Of a stretch of 32,389 nucleotides of DNA, positions 7,777 to 14,982 are shown one piece after another. The notes beneath the pieces were generated by a model, which made no database searches, was not told the DNA's origin, and saw only the letters and a program-made list of their open reading frames with translations. The position numbers and the translations under genes were made by a program. Each line of letters starts with the position of its first letter. Within the stretch, counting starts at the first letter, position 1. This DNA is from Gordonia soli NBRC 108243 (GTDB lineage: Bacteria; Actinomycetota; Actinomycetes; Mycobacteriales; Mycobacteriaceae). The stretch lies in assembly GCF_000334455.1 (NCBI RefSeq), contig NZ_BANX01000027.1, positions 1 through 32,389 of the forward strand, read 5' to 3'.

Positions 7777-7794
7777 TGTCAGTGACTACTGACA
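7777..7794. promoter_or_regulatory. Palindrome TGTCAGT-N4-ACTGACA
   Basis: Perfect 7-bp inverted arms with the spacer GACT lie 38 bases upstream of the zinc-ribbon membrane gene start. The position fits an operator for that gene, read on the minus strand. It may instead belong to the cassette end. Confidence 0.4.
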
Positions 7795-7797
7795 GCA

Positions 7798-7899
7798 ATG
7801 GCTCAGGACCCGGGATTCTCTCGAGACACAGGACTCGACACCACCCGCCGCGGCTACCGGGCCGCGATGTACGGACTTCTGCGCCACGGACCGCGCTGA
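7798..7899 (+). pseudogene. 3'-end fragment of the 100-aa gene (33-codon remnant)
   Basis: An ATG-initiated 33-codon frame ends RGYRAAMYGLLRHGPR, almost the same as the end of the 100-aa protein (RGYRAAMYGHLRHGPR). Only the last ~17 codons are homologous; the first half is unrelated. I read it as the displaced original end of the gene, left behind when the cassette integrated, not as a functional peptide gene. Confidence 0.6.
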
Positions 7900-7909
7900 C
7901 AGCGAGACG
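7849..7909 (+). repeat. 61-bp direct repeat, right copy
   Basis: This copy matches 6783-6843 at 59 of 61 positions and preserves the reading frame and stop codon. It is followed by 13 bases and then the perfect hairpin terminator at 7923-7959. That suggests that this side is the original chromosomal context of the gene end. Confidence 0.8.
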
Positions 7910-7922
7910 TACCCGGAGACGA

Positions 7923-7959
7923 CCAGAGGCCCTCTCCTGATGACGGAGAGGGCCTCTGG
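7923..7959. terminator. Perfect 15-bp hairpin terminator
   Basis: Arms CCAGAGGCCCTCTCC (7923-7937) and GGAGAGGGCCTCTGG (7945-7959) pair perfectly around a 7-base loop. It lies two bases beyond the partial tRNA-Pro copy. It was probably the terminator of tRNA-Pro on the minus strand before the islet inserted, and it can also stop plus-strand transcription of the 100-aa gene. Confidence 0.75.
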
Positions 7960-7961
7960 GT

Positions 7962-8006
7962 TGTCGGGCTGACAGGTTTTGAACCTGCGACCACTTGACC
8001 CCCAGT
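7962..8006 (-). repeat. Partial tRNA-Pro 3' end, 45-bp attachment-site copy (left)
   Basis: It is identical to 11684-11728 except one base (T at 7976 instead of A). It covers the 3' half of tRNA-Pro up to the anticodon region, including the T arm and acceptor strand. The match stops abruptly at 8006. This is the classical duplicated core left by tyrosine-recombinase integration into a tRNA gene. Confidence 0.88.
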
Positions 8007-8279
8007 TATGTAGTTCGCTCCGTCCTGGGCTTTCTCGATCTTTCAGCGTTTCGCGATATATGCCTTCTGAACTGGGATGATACTCAATTTCTCTGTCGGG
8101 GAGTTTCACCGTCTTTCAACCGATATTCGAAACTCTGCGGTCTGTGTGCGGTCTGTGCGGTCTGGCTCTCGTTGACGCTGCGCGCTCTGGTCAGTGTCAT
8201 CGAGCAGGCCGCGCGAACTGCTACGTCCACCGATCCTCGTTCCAAGGTGCGGTCACTGCGGTCGCTGCGTCCACCATGC
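8007..8279. other. Non-coding left end of the islet
   Basis: A 273-bp AT-richer stretch between the left attachment copy and the first islet gene. It contains the TGCGGTCTG repeats. A 105-codon frame (7995-8312, plus) crosses it, but it starts inside the tRNA remnant and overlaps the next gene's end, so I do not call it. Confidence 0.45.
8136..8164. repeat. Three direct copies of TGCGGTCTG
   Basis: Copies lie at 8136-8144, 8147-8155 and 8156-8164. Clustered 9-bp direct repeats within about 160 bp of an attachment core resemble arm-type integrase or excisionase binding sites. The assignment is inference. Confidence 0.6.
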
Positions 8280-9014
8280 TCACAGGACGTCGTCGACCAC
8301 CGAACGGACTAGTCGATTGATCAGGTCGCGTCCCTCGCGAAGCTCTATTTTGTTTCCTGACGGTGAGCTCGATCGGTATGCGTGACGCGCCTCCGGCCCG
8401 CTCAACTGCGGATGATTCGCGGACGCCTCGAAGTCCTCGACCTCCTGCGTCGTAGCCCAACCGATCCGAACAATCGCCTTCCCTTTGCCACTCGGCGCGG
8501 ATTGATTGGCGTACTTCCGGACGTGCTCGTAAACCTTCCACAAGTCCACCCACCCCAGTTGCCCGCCACCGCTGCCCATAATCGCGACGATGGCCGCAAC
8601 CTCGGAGTCGGCCGCTGCTGCTGTCGCAAGCCTCTGCGCCGCGGAAGGCCCGGGCGGCTGAACCGTCCCACCGCGGGTAGTCACTACGACACCGGCGAAA
8701 GCTCGCGCCCTGATTTCCGCTCTTGCGACCGCATTCGTGACGGCACCGTCAGAGTGAGCAAAATTGCCCGCCAGTGCGAGTGATCTAAACCCAGAATCAG
8801 CCATGCGACACACGGCGTTGACGCGCTGGACGATCGGCGTGGCGGTGTCCACCAGCGCATCGGCCGGGCATGAATCGAGAGCGGGATCGGTCAGGTAGTG
8901 CCGCTCGCCTTCGCGAACGACCCTGGTGTCCCCGGTCCGGAACTGTTCGGCCGCAACTGTCAGCTCGTACCCCTCGCCGTCGAGCCATGCTTTCGTGGTT
9001 CGATTCTCAGTCAT
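8280..9014 (-). CDS. Islet protein of unknown function (244 aa)
   Basis: I do not recognise this protein. From the ATG at 9014 it has 244 residues (MTENRTTKAWLDGEGYEL). The middle contains an Ala-rich segment with ADSGFRSLALAGNFAHSDGA, and a later Gly-rich turn with GSGGGQLGWVDLWKVYEHVRKY. The C-terminal part contains HPQLSGPEARHAYRSS and ends in a basic/acidic helix (LREGRDLINRLVRSVVDDVL). The SGPEARHA-type tail recalls short actinobacterial accessory proteins, but I cannot name one. There is no signal peptide or membrane helix. The frame could begin at 9083, but those 23 residues are poor in features. It is divergent from the integrase remnant. Confidence 0.65.
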   Translation of the reverse strand: MTENRTTKAWLDGEGYELTVAAEQFRTGDTRVVREGERHYLTDPALDSCPADALVDTATPIVQRVNAVCRMADSGFRSLALAGNFAHSDGAVTNAVARAEIRARAFAGVVVTTRGGTVQPPGPSAAQRLATAAAADSEVAAIVAIMGSGGGQLGWVDLWKVYEHVRKYANQSAPSGKGKAIVRIGWATTQEVEDFEASANHPQLSGPEARHAYRSSSPSGNKIELREGRDLINRLVRSVVDDVL

Positions 9015-9151
9015 CTGGCGAACATACCGGCCCAAGCAGCCCACAGGATTGAGATTCGACCCATACCCGTTGCACGGCAACACATCCCGACCTCTCGCGA
9101 GGTCCCCAGGCCGGTTCTGGGCCGTCCACGGGGCTCTCAGGGCCGATCACG

Positions 9152-9901
9152 GTGCGTGCGACGCTCACCGCCTTCACTGCGGTGGTGCAGTCCTACGTCG
9201 ACCAGGGTGTGCTGCCGCGCAACGTCGCCGCCCTGGTCGAGCGGCCCGCCGACGCCGATGTCGATGAGGACGACGCGGAGCCGAATTCCGAGACCACGGC
9301 GAAGTCGTGGACTGTGGCCGAGGCCCAGCGTTTCCGCGAGTCTGTCCGCGATGACAGGCTTTTCGCCTGCTGGTTGCTGAGTTGCTACGGACTCCGGCGG
9401 TCAGAAGTACTCGGCCTTCGGTGGTCAGCTATCGAAGGGGAGGCGCTCCATGTGCGTCGGGGCCGCGTGACCGTCGGGACCGAGACCATCGAGGGCGCGC
9501 CCAAGTCGCGCCGGTCCCGCTGGGAGTTGCCGATGCCCGCCGAGCTGATCGAGGCCCTGCGCGCTCTCAAGACCAGGCAGAAGGAGGAGGTTCTTGCCAT
9601 CGGTGTGCCGTGGGACGAGGACCGGCTGGTGGCCTCCCGCGAGGACGGCTCACCCGTCGCTCCCGACTGGTACTCCGACGAGTTCCACCGGCTCCGTGCC
9701 CGCGCCGGTCTGCGTCGTATCAAGCTCCACGGGCTCCGCAACACATCGGTCACGCTCATGCTCGACCGAGGTATCCCGGTGCACATCGTGGCCGGATGGC
9801 ACGGCCACGATCCGGCGGTCTCGTTATCGATCTACCCCGACGCGAAGGCCGATGAGCTGCGCGCGGCGGGCGCGTCACTGTTCGGGTCAGCGGCAAAATG
9901 A
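9152..9901 (+). pseudogene. Tyrosine recombinase (integrase), N-terminally truncated
   Basis: About 250 residues match the catalytic half of a phage/ICE-type tyrosine integrase. The residues Arg (YGLRRSEVLGLRW), His-x-x-Arg (HGLRNTS), the following Trp/His (GWHGHD) and the nucleophile Tyr (SIYPDA) are all visible. The N-terminal arm-binding domain and most of the core-binding domain are missing: similarity begins at about 9122, and the frame is closed by a TGA at 9050 with no ATG between. The first possible start is the GTG at 9152. Full family members are usually 370-400 residues. The catalytic motifs look intact, so the loss may be recent. Its product once presumably integrated this islet into tRNA-Pro. 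Confidence 0.82.
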
Positions 9902-9926
9902 GGACCACCGGTCCCCTCGACCTTGC

Positions 9927-11552
9927 TCAATTCTGCTCCGGGTTCGTCACCTCATCGCCGTTCGTCCACGCAAACGCCGCCTCAACAGCAGCCGTATCAG
10001 TACCCAGCAGGTCGAGGCTGCGCCGCATCAGAGCGTTCAGAGTACCGATCCACGAATCGGCCAGAGCAACGTCCGCACCCACCGGCAACGAAAGGCTGGG
10101 GATCAGATGCCCCCGATGCAGGATGTTCATGCATCGTTCCATTGCGTGCATCTCGACCGACCACCACTCAGAGTGCGTCACTCCGCTCGCCACGGTATAG
10201 GCATGCCGGTAGTAATCCAGTAGACCTGCTTCCTCCGCCATTTTCCTGAGAGACACCCCAGCGAAGGTGTCCCGAGTATCGACTGTTCGCAGGTCGATTC
10301 CCGAGTCATTGTGGCTGAGCGCGGCCACCGCATCAATAGATTCACGCACCGCCGGAGTCTTGTAGCAGTCTGGCAACTCTTCGGCTATAAGCGCATTAAG
10401 CTTGGCCTTACCCTCCCCATATTCTTGGTAGGTGCGGTACATCGAATGGTCTTGGAGCGCCATCCACTCGATGTAGATCCGGACCTCCACGAGCGTCCGA
10501 CCAACATGTGCACCGAACTCGAAGCACCACAGGTCTGGGCTTCCAAGGACTGCGATAACTTCACGCGCCGCTCGCATGACCAGACCGGATGTCACCTCCT
10601 GTCGCGCCGGGTCGTGAAGATGTTGTGGCGCAGTCTCGATTGCTTCAGCGAAACTGCTAGCCAAATCCATAGCTAGCTGCCTCTTGTCCTCCGGCTGATC
10701 GCTGTAGCCGCCCGGAGCTGGCGGGTCTTCGCCGCCAGGGGCGGCGTCATTGGCAGGCTTCGTCTCCTCTGCTCCCTTCAAAGATCGCTCACGGACGCAC
10801 GCGGTGATGATCGAGTTCACGCCCCAGAACTGGCGTGCCCAGCGGATCGACTGGTCATAGTATTCAGGGTCCTCGCTCTGGTTAAGCCCGCGAAAAGAGC
10901 CCCAGGAAGCTCGCACCACCGCCTCTGCTCGCGCCCTAGTTTCCGGATCGTTGGGGAACTTCCTGAGGACTTCAATCATCGCTGAGTCAGAGGTCTTGAA
11001 AACGCCGACCTGGACCATGCCCCAGATGGTTAGGCACTTCACTAACGCCTCCCAGTGCCCTTCGCCGATGACCTCAAGGAGGCCCCTTGACAACAGGTTC
11101 ACGCCCGTCTGGGTGGCCGGTTCGGTATCAGTACCGATCAGCCACCGCGCCGGAGCATCGGGGTAGACCCGGAGCACACCAACGACTGCTTCAGGTAGCA
11201 GGCCGTGCTCATGTGCACGCGCACGCGCACTCTCCATCAGCGCCGGGTGCGAACCAAACACAGCATCCAGGCTGGTAAGACGTCCGTCTATCGCCCTGGC
11301 CAACTCCTTGGGCGGCACGGCGTCCCCCACGTCAGCAATCACCGACTTTTGCCAGCGGACAAAATCCATCACGCGGTTAGGTCCTGTGTCTGCCATGACA
11401 AGAACCGGCCACAGGAGGTCCGGCACGTCGTCTCGGACCCAATCACCCACTTCAACGCCTAGCGCGATCATCGGCGGAGCATAGACCCGTCTTCCCTGCT
11501 TGACGTGGCCTGCCATCGGGCCAGAACGCTCGATGCGCTGCTGCTTTGCCAT
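9927..11552 (-). CDS. DUF5677-like protein, possible defence or stress cargo
   Basis: A 541-aa soluble protein. Residues from about 335 onward resemble DUF5677: an R/E helix pair with VGRTLVEVRIYIEWM, then a late helix YYRHAYTVASGVTHSEWW with conserved Tyr, Ser and His, as in that family. The first 270 residues are Trp- and Ala-rich helices of unknown identity, joined by a Pro/Gly/Asp linker (GGEDPPAPGG). DUF5677 proteins have no settled biochemical role; their presence in islands suggests accessory functions such as defence, but this is not shown here. The gene is convergent with the integrase remnant (25 bases between stops). No strong ribosome binding site precedes ATG 11552. Base composition is lower in GC than in the core genes. 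Confidence 0.65.
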   Translation of the reverse strand: MAKQQRIERSGPMAGHVKQGRRVYAPPMIALGVEVGDWVRDDVPDLLWPVLVMADTGPNRVMDFVRWQKSVIADVGDAVPPKELARAIDGRLTSLDAVFGSHPALMESARARAHEHGLLPEAVVGVLRVYPDAPARWLIGTDTEPATQTGVNLLSRGLLEVIGEGHWEALVKCLTIWGMVQVGVFKTSDSAMIEVLRKFPNDPETRARAEAVVRASWGSFRGLNQSEDPEYYDQSIRWARQFWGVNSIITACVRERSLKGAEETKPANDAAPGGEDPPAPGGYSDQPEDKRQLAMDLASSFAEAIETAPQHLHDPARQEVTSGLVMRAAREVIAVLGSPDLWCFEFGAHVGRTLVEVRIYIEWMALQDHSMYRTYQEYGEGKAKLNALIAEELPDCYKTPAVRESIDAVAALSHNDSGIDLRTVDTRDTFAGVSLRKMAEEAGLLDYYRHAYTVASGVTHSEWWSVEMHAMERCMNILHRGHLIPSLSLPVGADVALADSWIGTLNALMRRSLDLLGTDTAAVEAAFAWTNGDEVTNPEQN

Positions 11553-11590
11553 TGCTGCAAGCTACTTCACGGCTCTGACACCTCACCGCG

Positions 11591-11612
11591 TGTTGGCCCA
11601 CTGTTGGCCCAC
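11591..11612. repeat. Tandem TGTTGGCCCAC pair at the right islet end
   Basis: Two perfect 11-bp copies (11591-11601 and 11602-11612) lie about 70 bases inside the right attachment core. A degenerate third (GGGCCACTG) follows at about 11624. They may be arm-type integrase sites. Confidence 0.55.
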
Positions 11613-11646
11613 TGAGGTTCTGCGGGCCACTGACCACTGACGACGA

Positions 11647-11677
11647 AACCCCCTCCGAAGCAGGTTCGGAGAGGGTT
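11647..11677 (-). terminator. Terminator of tRNA-Pro supplied by the islet
   Basis: Arms 11647-11658 (AACCCCCTCCGA) and 11666-11677 (TCGGAGAGGGTT) pair with one mismatch. The hairpin lies 8 bases beyond the tRNA 3' end. On the minus strand it is followed by a short T-containing tract. Confidence 0.65.
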
Positions 11678-11683
11678 CCTGAA

Positions 11684-11728
11684 TGTCGGGCTGACAGGAT
11701 TTGAACCTGCGACCACTTGACCCCCAGT
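11684..11728 (-). repeat. tRNA-Pro 3' end, 45-bp attachment-site copy (right)
   Basis: This is the copy inside the intact tRNA-Pro gene, identical to 7962-8006 but for one base. The repeat extends from two bases beyond the discriminator base into the anticodon stem. Confidence 0.88.
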
Positions 11729-11759
11729 CAAGTGCGCTACCAAACTGCGCCACAGCCCG
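11686..11759 (-). tRNA. tRNA-Pro (anticodon GGG)
   Basis: A 74-nt cloverleaf on the minus strand. The acceptor stem pairs CGGGCTG (11753-11759) with CAGCCCG (11687-11693), with A as discriminator. The anticodon stem-loop is ACTTGACTGGGGGTCAAGT with anticodon GGG. The T loop GGTTCAAATCC is normal. CCA is not encoded. The gene is the integration target of the islet on its 3' side. Confidence 0.95.
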
Positions 11760-11761
11760 TT

Positions 11762-11779
11762 GCCCCTCGCGAAAGGGGC
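11762..11779 (-). other. Perfect hairpin between der and tRNA-Pro
   Basis: GCCCCT (11762-11767) and AGGGGC (11774-11779) pair across a 6-base loop just before the tRNA 5' end. It may be the terminator of the der operon or part of the tRNA precursor leader. Confidence 0.4.
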
Positions 11780-11786
11780 GTTGATG

Positions 11787-11817
11787 AGCCTAGCCGACGA
11801 CCGCGCCGGCGTGCCAA
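11787..11817 (-). promoter_or_regulatory. Possible tRNA-Pro promoter
   Basis: On the minus strand TTGGCA (11812-11817) and TAGGCT (11787-11792) are separated by 19 bases. They would start transcription about 20 bases before the tRNA. Spacing is slightly long, so the call is tentative. Confidence 0.35.
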
Positions 11818-11877
11818 TCGCCTGGTGGGCGGCGTGTTCCCGCAACCGATCGGCACGCCCGGACGGCGTCGGAGAGG

Positions 11878-13317
11878 CTACTTCTTGCGCCGCTCGCGCT
11901 TGTCACGGACGCGGACGTTGATGCGGACCGGTGAGCCGTCGAAGCCGAACTGCTCGCGCAGGCGTCGCTCGAGGAACCGGCGGTAGCCTGCCTCCAGGAA
12001 TCCGGTGGTGAACAGCACGAAGGTCGGCGGCCGGGTGGCGGCCTGCGTCGCGAACATCACGCGCGGTTGGCGCCCACCGCGCAAGGGCGGCGGTGTCGCG
12101 GCGATCACGTCCTTGAGCCAGTTGTTGAGCTGGCCGGTCGACACCCGACGATCCCACGACTCGAGCGCGCCCTCGAGGGCCGGGACCAACTTCTGCACCG
12201 ACCGTCCGGTGGACGCCGAGATGTTCACCCGACGTGCCCATGGCACACGCGCGAGCTCGCGGTCGATCTCCTTGTCGAGGCGGAGTCGGCGGTCCTCGTC
12301 CACGAGATCCCATTTGTTGAAGGCAATCACGAGCGCACGACCGCTCTCGATGATCAGCGACAGCACCCGGAGGTCCTGCTCGGTGATCGGCTCAGAGGCA
12401 TCGATCAGCAGGATCGCGACCTCTGCGGCATCAAGGGCAGAGCGGGTACGCAGCGAGGCGTAGTACTCATGACCGCTGGCCGTGCGGACCTTGCGACGCA
12501 GACCGGCGGTGTCGATGAACTGCCAGGTCTTGCCGTCCAATTCGACGAGTTCGTCGACGGGGTCGACAGTGGTACCGGCGACGTTGTCGACGACCGAGCG
12601 TTCTGAGCCGGCCAGCTTGTTCAGCAGCGAGCTCTTGCCGACGTTCGGCTTCCCGACCAGCGCGACCCGTCGGGGTCCGCCGAGAGTGGTTGCCTCGCGA
12701 GGCGTCTCGGGCAGCACCTCCAGGATGACGTCCAGCAGGTCGCCTGCCCCGCGGCCGTGGGCGGCCGAGACGGGATGCGGCTCACCGAGACCCAGCGACC
12801 ACAGGGTTGCCGCCTCGGCCTCGGCGCGCTCGCTGTCGATCTTGTTGGCCGCCAGGATTACCGGGGTCTTCGACCGGCGCAGGACCCGGGCAACCGCTTC
12901 GTCGGTCGCGGTCGCCCCGACGGTCGCGTCGACCACCAGGACGATGGCGTCGGCGGTACGCATGGCCAGCTCGGCCTGCGCGGCGACGGCCTGCTGCAGC
13001 CCCTTGGCGTCGGGTTCCCAACCGCCGGTGTCGACGACGGTGAAGCGTCGGCCGATCCAGTTCGCATCGTAGGAGACGCGGTCACGGGTCACGCCGGGGA
13101 TGTCCTCTACCACTGCCTCGCGGCGACCCAGGATGCGGTTGACGAGGGTCGACTTCCCGACATTCGGCCGTCCGACGATCGCGACGACCGGGACGGCGAG
13201 ACCACCTTCGGCTTCGCCGCCGAGCTCGAGATCGCCGACCTCCCAGTCGCTCTCGTCGGACCAGATTCCGTCGCCGGGTTGGGCGGTGAACTCGGTGTCG
13301 AGATGGTTGTCGGTCAC
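11878..13317 (-). CDS. der: Ribosome biogenesis GTPase Der (EngA)
   Basis: A 479-aa protein with two tandem GTPase domains followed by a KH-like domain, which is diagnostic of Der. The first P-loop (GRPNVGKS) is at about residues 49-56, with DTGG and NKID (158-161) after it. The second P-loop (GKPNVGKS) is at about 222-229, with DTAG and NKWD. The C-terminal domain ends in a basic tail ([11 protein letters not shown]). Der acts in maturation of the 50S ribosomal subunit. An acidic extension of about 40 residues precedes the first domain, as in other actinobacteria. It starts with GTG, overlapping the cmk stop by four bases (GTGA, 13314-13317), so the two are translationally coupled. It is the last gene of the operon before tRNA-Pro. 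Confidence 0.97.
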   Translation of the reverse strand: MTDNHLDTEFTAQPGDGIWSDESDWEVGDLELGGEAEGGLAVPVVAIVGRPNVGKSTLVNRILGRREAVVEDIPGVTRDRVSYDANWIGRRFTVVDTGGWEPDAKGLQQAVAAQAELAMRTADAIVLVVDATVGATATDEAVARVLRRSKTPVILAANKIDSERAEAEAATLWSLGLGEPHPVSAAHGRGAGDLLDVILEVLPETPREATTLGGPRRVALVGKPNVGKSSLLNKLAGSERSVVDNVAGTTVDPVDELVELDGKTWQFIDTAGLRRKVRTASGHEYYASLRTRSALDAAEVAILLIDASEPITEQDLRVLSLIIESGRALVIAFNKWDLVDEDRRLRLDKEIDRELARVPWARRVNISASTGRSVQKLVPALEGALESWDRRVSTGQLNNWLKDVIAATPPPLRGGRQPRVMFATQAATRPPTFVLFTTGFLEAGYRRFLERRLREQFGFDGSPVRINVRVRDKRERRKK

Positions 13318-13994
13318 GGCTGGACTCCGATCCGGGAGCGGACCAGGGCGGTCAGTTCGTCGAGAACCTGGTCCAGGGTGAGGTCGCTGGTGTCGACCGT
13401 GATCGCGTCGTCGGCCGCCCGCAGCGGTGAGACGGCACGCGTCGAGTCGAGGTGGTCGCGCTTGTTCACGGCGGCGAGCACCTCGTCCAGGTCGCTGGAA
13501 CGTCCTGCGGCGCGGTTCTGTTCGTGGCGTCGCTCCGCGCGTGCCTGCGCAGTCGCGGTGAGGAAGATCTTCACCCGGGCATCGGGGAACACGACGGTGC
13601 CGATGTCACGGCCCTCGACCACGACGAGCGACTCGTCGGCCTGTTCGCGTTGCAGGGCGACGAGCTTGCTCCGCACCGCCGCGACCGCCGAGACGGCGGA
13701 GACCGCCGCGGTGACCTCGTCGGATCGGATGGGGCCGGACACGTCCGCACCGTCGAGGAGAACCGTCGAACCACCGTCGGCGGCCGGGATCAGCGTGATC
13801 TCGCTGCGTTCGACGGTGTCGGCGATGGCTTCTGCGTCGTCGAGAGATGCGCCCGCACGCAGGACGGCAAGGGTGGCAGCACGGTACATCGCACCGGTGT
13901 CGAGGTAGTGGGCTCCCACCCGCTCCCCCAGCAGCCTGGACACGCTCGACTTACCGGTTCCGGCAGGTCCGTCGATGGCGATCACGCCGGTCAC
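13314..13994 (-). CDS. cmk: Cytidylate kinase
   Basis: A 226-aa CMP/dCMP kinase that makes CDP and dCDP for nucleic acid and phospholipid precursors. The P-loop GPAGTGKS lies at residues 9-16, followed by the LDTGAMYR nucleotide-binding motif. [16 protein letters not shown] carries the conserved Gly-Arg-Asp-Ile-Gly phosphate-binding segment. [10 protein letters not shown] and [18 protein letters not shown] match the lid and C-terminal signature. I chose the GTG at 13994 because it overlaps the rluB stop (GTGA) and starts right before the P-loop strand; the longer open frame has no homology. It lies between rluB and der, as in M. tuberculosis. Confidence 0.97.
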   Translation of the reverse strand: MTGVIAIDGPAGTGKSSVSRLLGERVGAHYLDTGAMYRAATLAVLRAGASLDDAEAIADTVERSEITLIPAADGGSTVLLDGADVSGPIRSDEVTAAVSAVSAVAAVRSKLVALQREQADESLVVVEGRDIGTVVFPDARVKIFLTATAQARAERRHEQNRAAGRSSDLDEVLAAVNKRDHLDSTRAVSPLRAADDAITVDTSDLTLDQVLDELTALVRSRIGVQP

Positions 13995-14977
13995 AGTCCG
14001 ACCGCCTTGTAGAGCGCGCCCACCTCGTCGTTGCCGAGGACACGGAGGCTGCCCGGGCGCTGTTCGCCCAGGGAGACCGAACCGATGTCGGTGCGGACCA
14101 GTTGGGTGACCGGGTACCCGACCGCTTCGAACAGCCGTCGCACGATGCGATTCCGCCCCTCGTGCAGGGTGATCCGGACCAGCGACTGGCCTTCGTGGAT
14201 CTCCATCACGGTGAAGCGATCGACCGACACCGGTCCGTCGTCGAGCTCGATGCCGTCCTTGAGGGTGCGGCCGACGCCGCGGGCGACCTCGCCCTTGACG
14301 GTGGCCAGGTAGGTCTTGGGCACCTCGAAAGAGGGGTGCATGAGTCGATGCGCGAGTTCGCCGTCGTTGGTGAGCAGCAGCAGACCTTCGGTGTCGGCGT
14401 CGAGCCGACCCACGTGGAAGAGTCGCTGACCGGCCATCACGCGCTCGGCGATGATGTCGCCGATGCACGGGCGGCCCTGGTCGTCGGCCATGGTCGACTG
14501 CCAGCCCTTGGGCTTGTTCAGCGCCAGGTACTGCTTGGTCTCGTCCATGATCACGCGCGCGCCGTCGACGCGGATCACCGCGGTGTCGGGGTCGATGCGC
14601 AGGCCCTGCTCGACGACGATCTCACCGTCGACCTCGACCCGACCGGCCGCGATGAGTTCCTCGGCGCCGCGTCGGGAGGCGACACCCGCCTGTGCGAGGA
14701 CCTTCTGGAGTCGCACGCCGTCGGCGATGTAGGTGGCGCCGGCCTCGACGGAGGGGGCGACGGTCTGGTGCTTTGCGGGCTTCGCGTTGTTGAGGCGGAC
14801 CTTGCCCGACTCGACATTCGGTCGCGAGCCCTTGCGATGGACCTTCTTGGGCCGGTGCTCGGGCTGTCCGCCGGTACGGCGCCCGGTGGAGCCCTGTCGT
14901 TTGTTCGTCGTGTCGTCGGTCGAGCGCGACTTCTTGCGTCGCGGTCCCGGTGCGCCGTCTCGGCCAGCGGATGCCAT
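13991..14977 (-). CDS. rluB: 23S rRNA pseudouridine synthase, RluB type
   Basis: A 328-aa enzyme that converts a uridine of 23S rRNA to pseudouridine during 50S assembly. The first ~85 residues are a basic, disordered extension ([20 protein letters not shown]). An S4 RNA-binding domain follows at about 88-135 ([21 protein letters not shown]). The RsuA-family catalytic domain has [19 protein letters not shown], where the Asp of GRLD is the catalytic residue, and later [19 protein letters not shown]. The basic N-terminal extension is longer than in E. coli RluB, as is common in actinobacteria. The start is 5 bases after the scpB stop, and the end overlaps the cmk start by four bases. Confidence 0.93.
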   Translation of the reverse strand: MASAGRDGAPGPRRKKSRSTDDTTNKRQGSTGRRTGGQPEHRPKKVHRKGSRPNVESGKVRLNNAKPAKHQTVAPSVEAGATYIADGVRLQKVLAQAGVASRRGAEELIAAGRVEVDGEIVVEQGLRIDPDTAVIRVDGARVIMDETKQYLALNKPKGWQSTMADDQGRPCIGDIIAERVMAGQRLFHVGRLDADTEGLLLLTNDGELAHRLMHPSFEVPKTYLATVKGEVARGVGRTLKDGIELDDGPVSVDRFTVMEIHEGQSLVRITLHEGRNRIVRRLFEAVGYPVTQLVRTDIGSVSLGEQRPGSLRVLGNDEVGALYKAVGL

Positions 14978-14982
14978 GGTGA

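Larger units (their letters stand above)
7962..11728. mobile_element. 3.7-kb tRNA-Pro-integrated islet, integrase degraded
   Basis: The element is bounded by 45-bp direct repeats of the tRNA-Pro 3' end. The intact tRNA gene is on the right, so the element supplied its present 3' end and the original 3' end was displaced to the left. It carries an orphan 244-aa gene, an N-terminally truncated tyrosine integrase and a 541-aa DUF5677-like gene. Parts of the element are less GC-rich than the flanking core genes. Short direct repeats lie inside both ends (8136-8164 and 11591-11612). With the integrase lacking its N-terminal half, it is probably immobile by itself. Confidence 0.82.

Noticed and set aside
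7798..7899. 33-codon gene with its own ATG
   Set aside because: Only its end is homologous to anything and that part is a copied gene 3' end; more likely a remnant.
7995..8312. 105-codon plus-strand frame at the left islet end
   Set aside because: Starts inside the tRNA remnant, crosses the TGCGGTCTG repeats and overlaps the end of the minus-strand islet gene.
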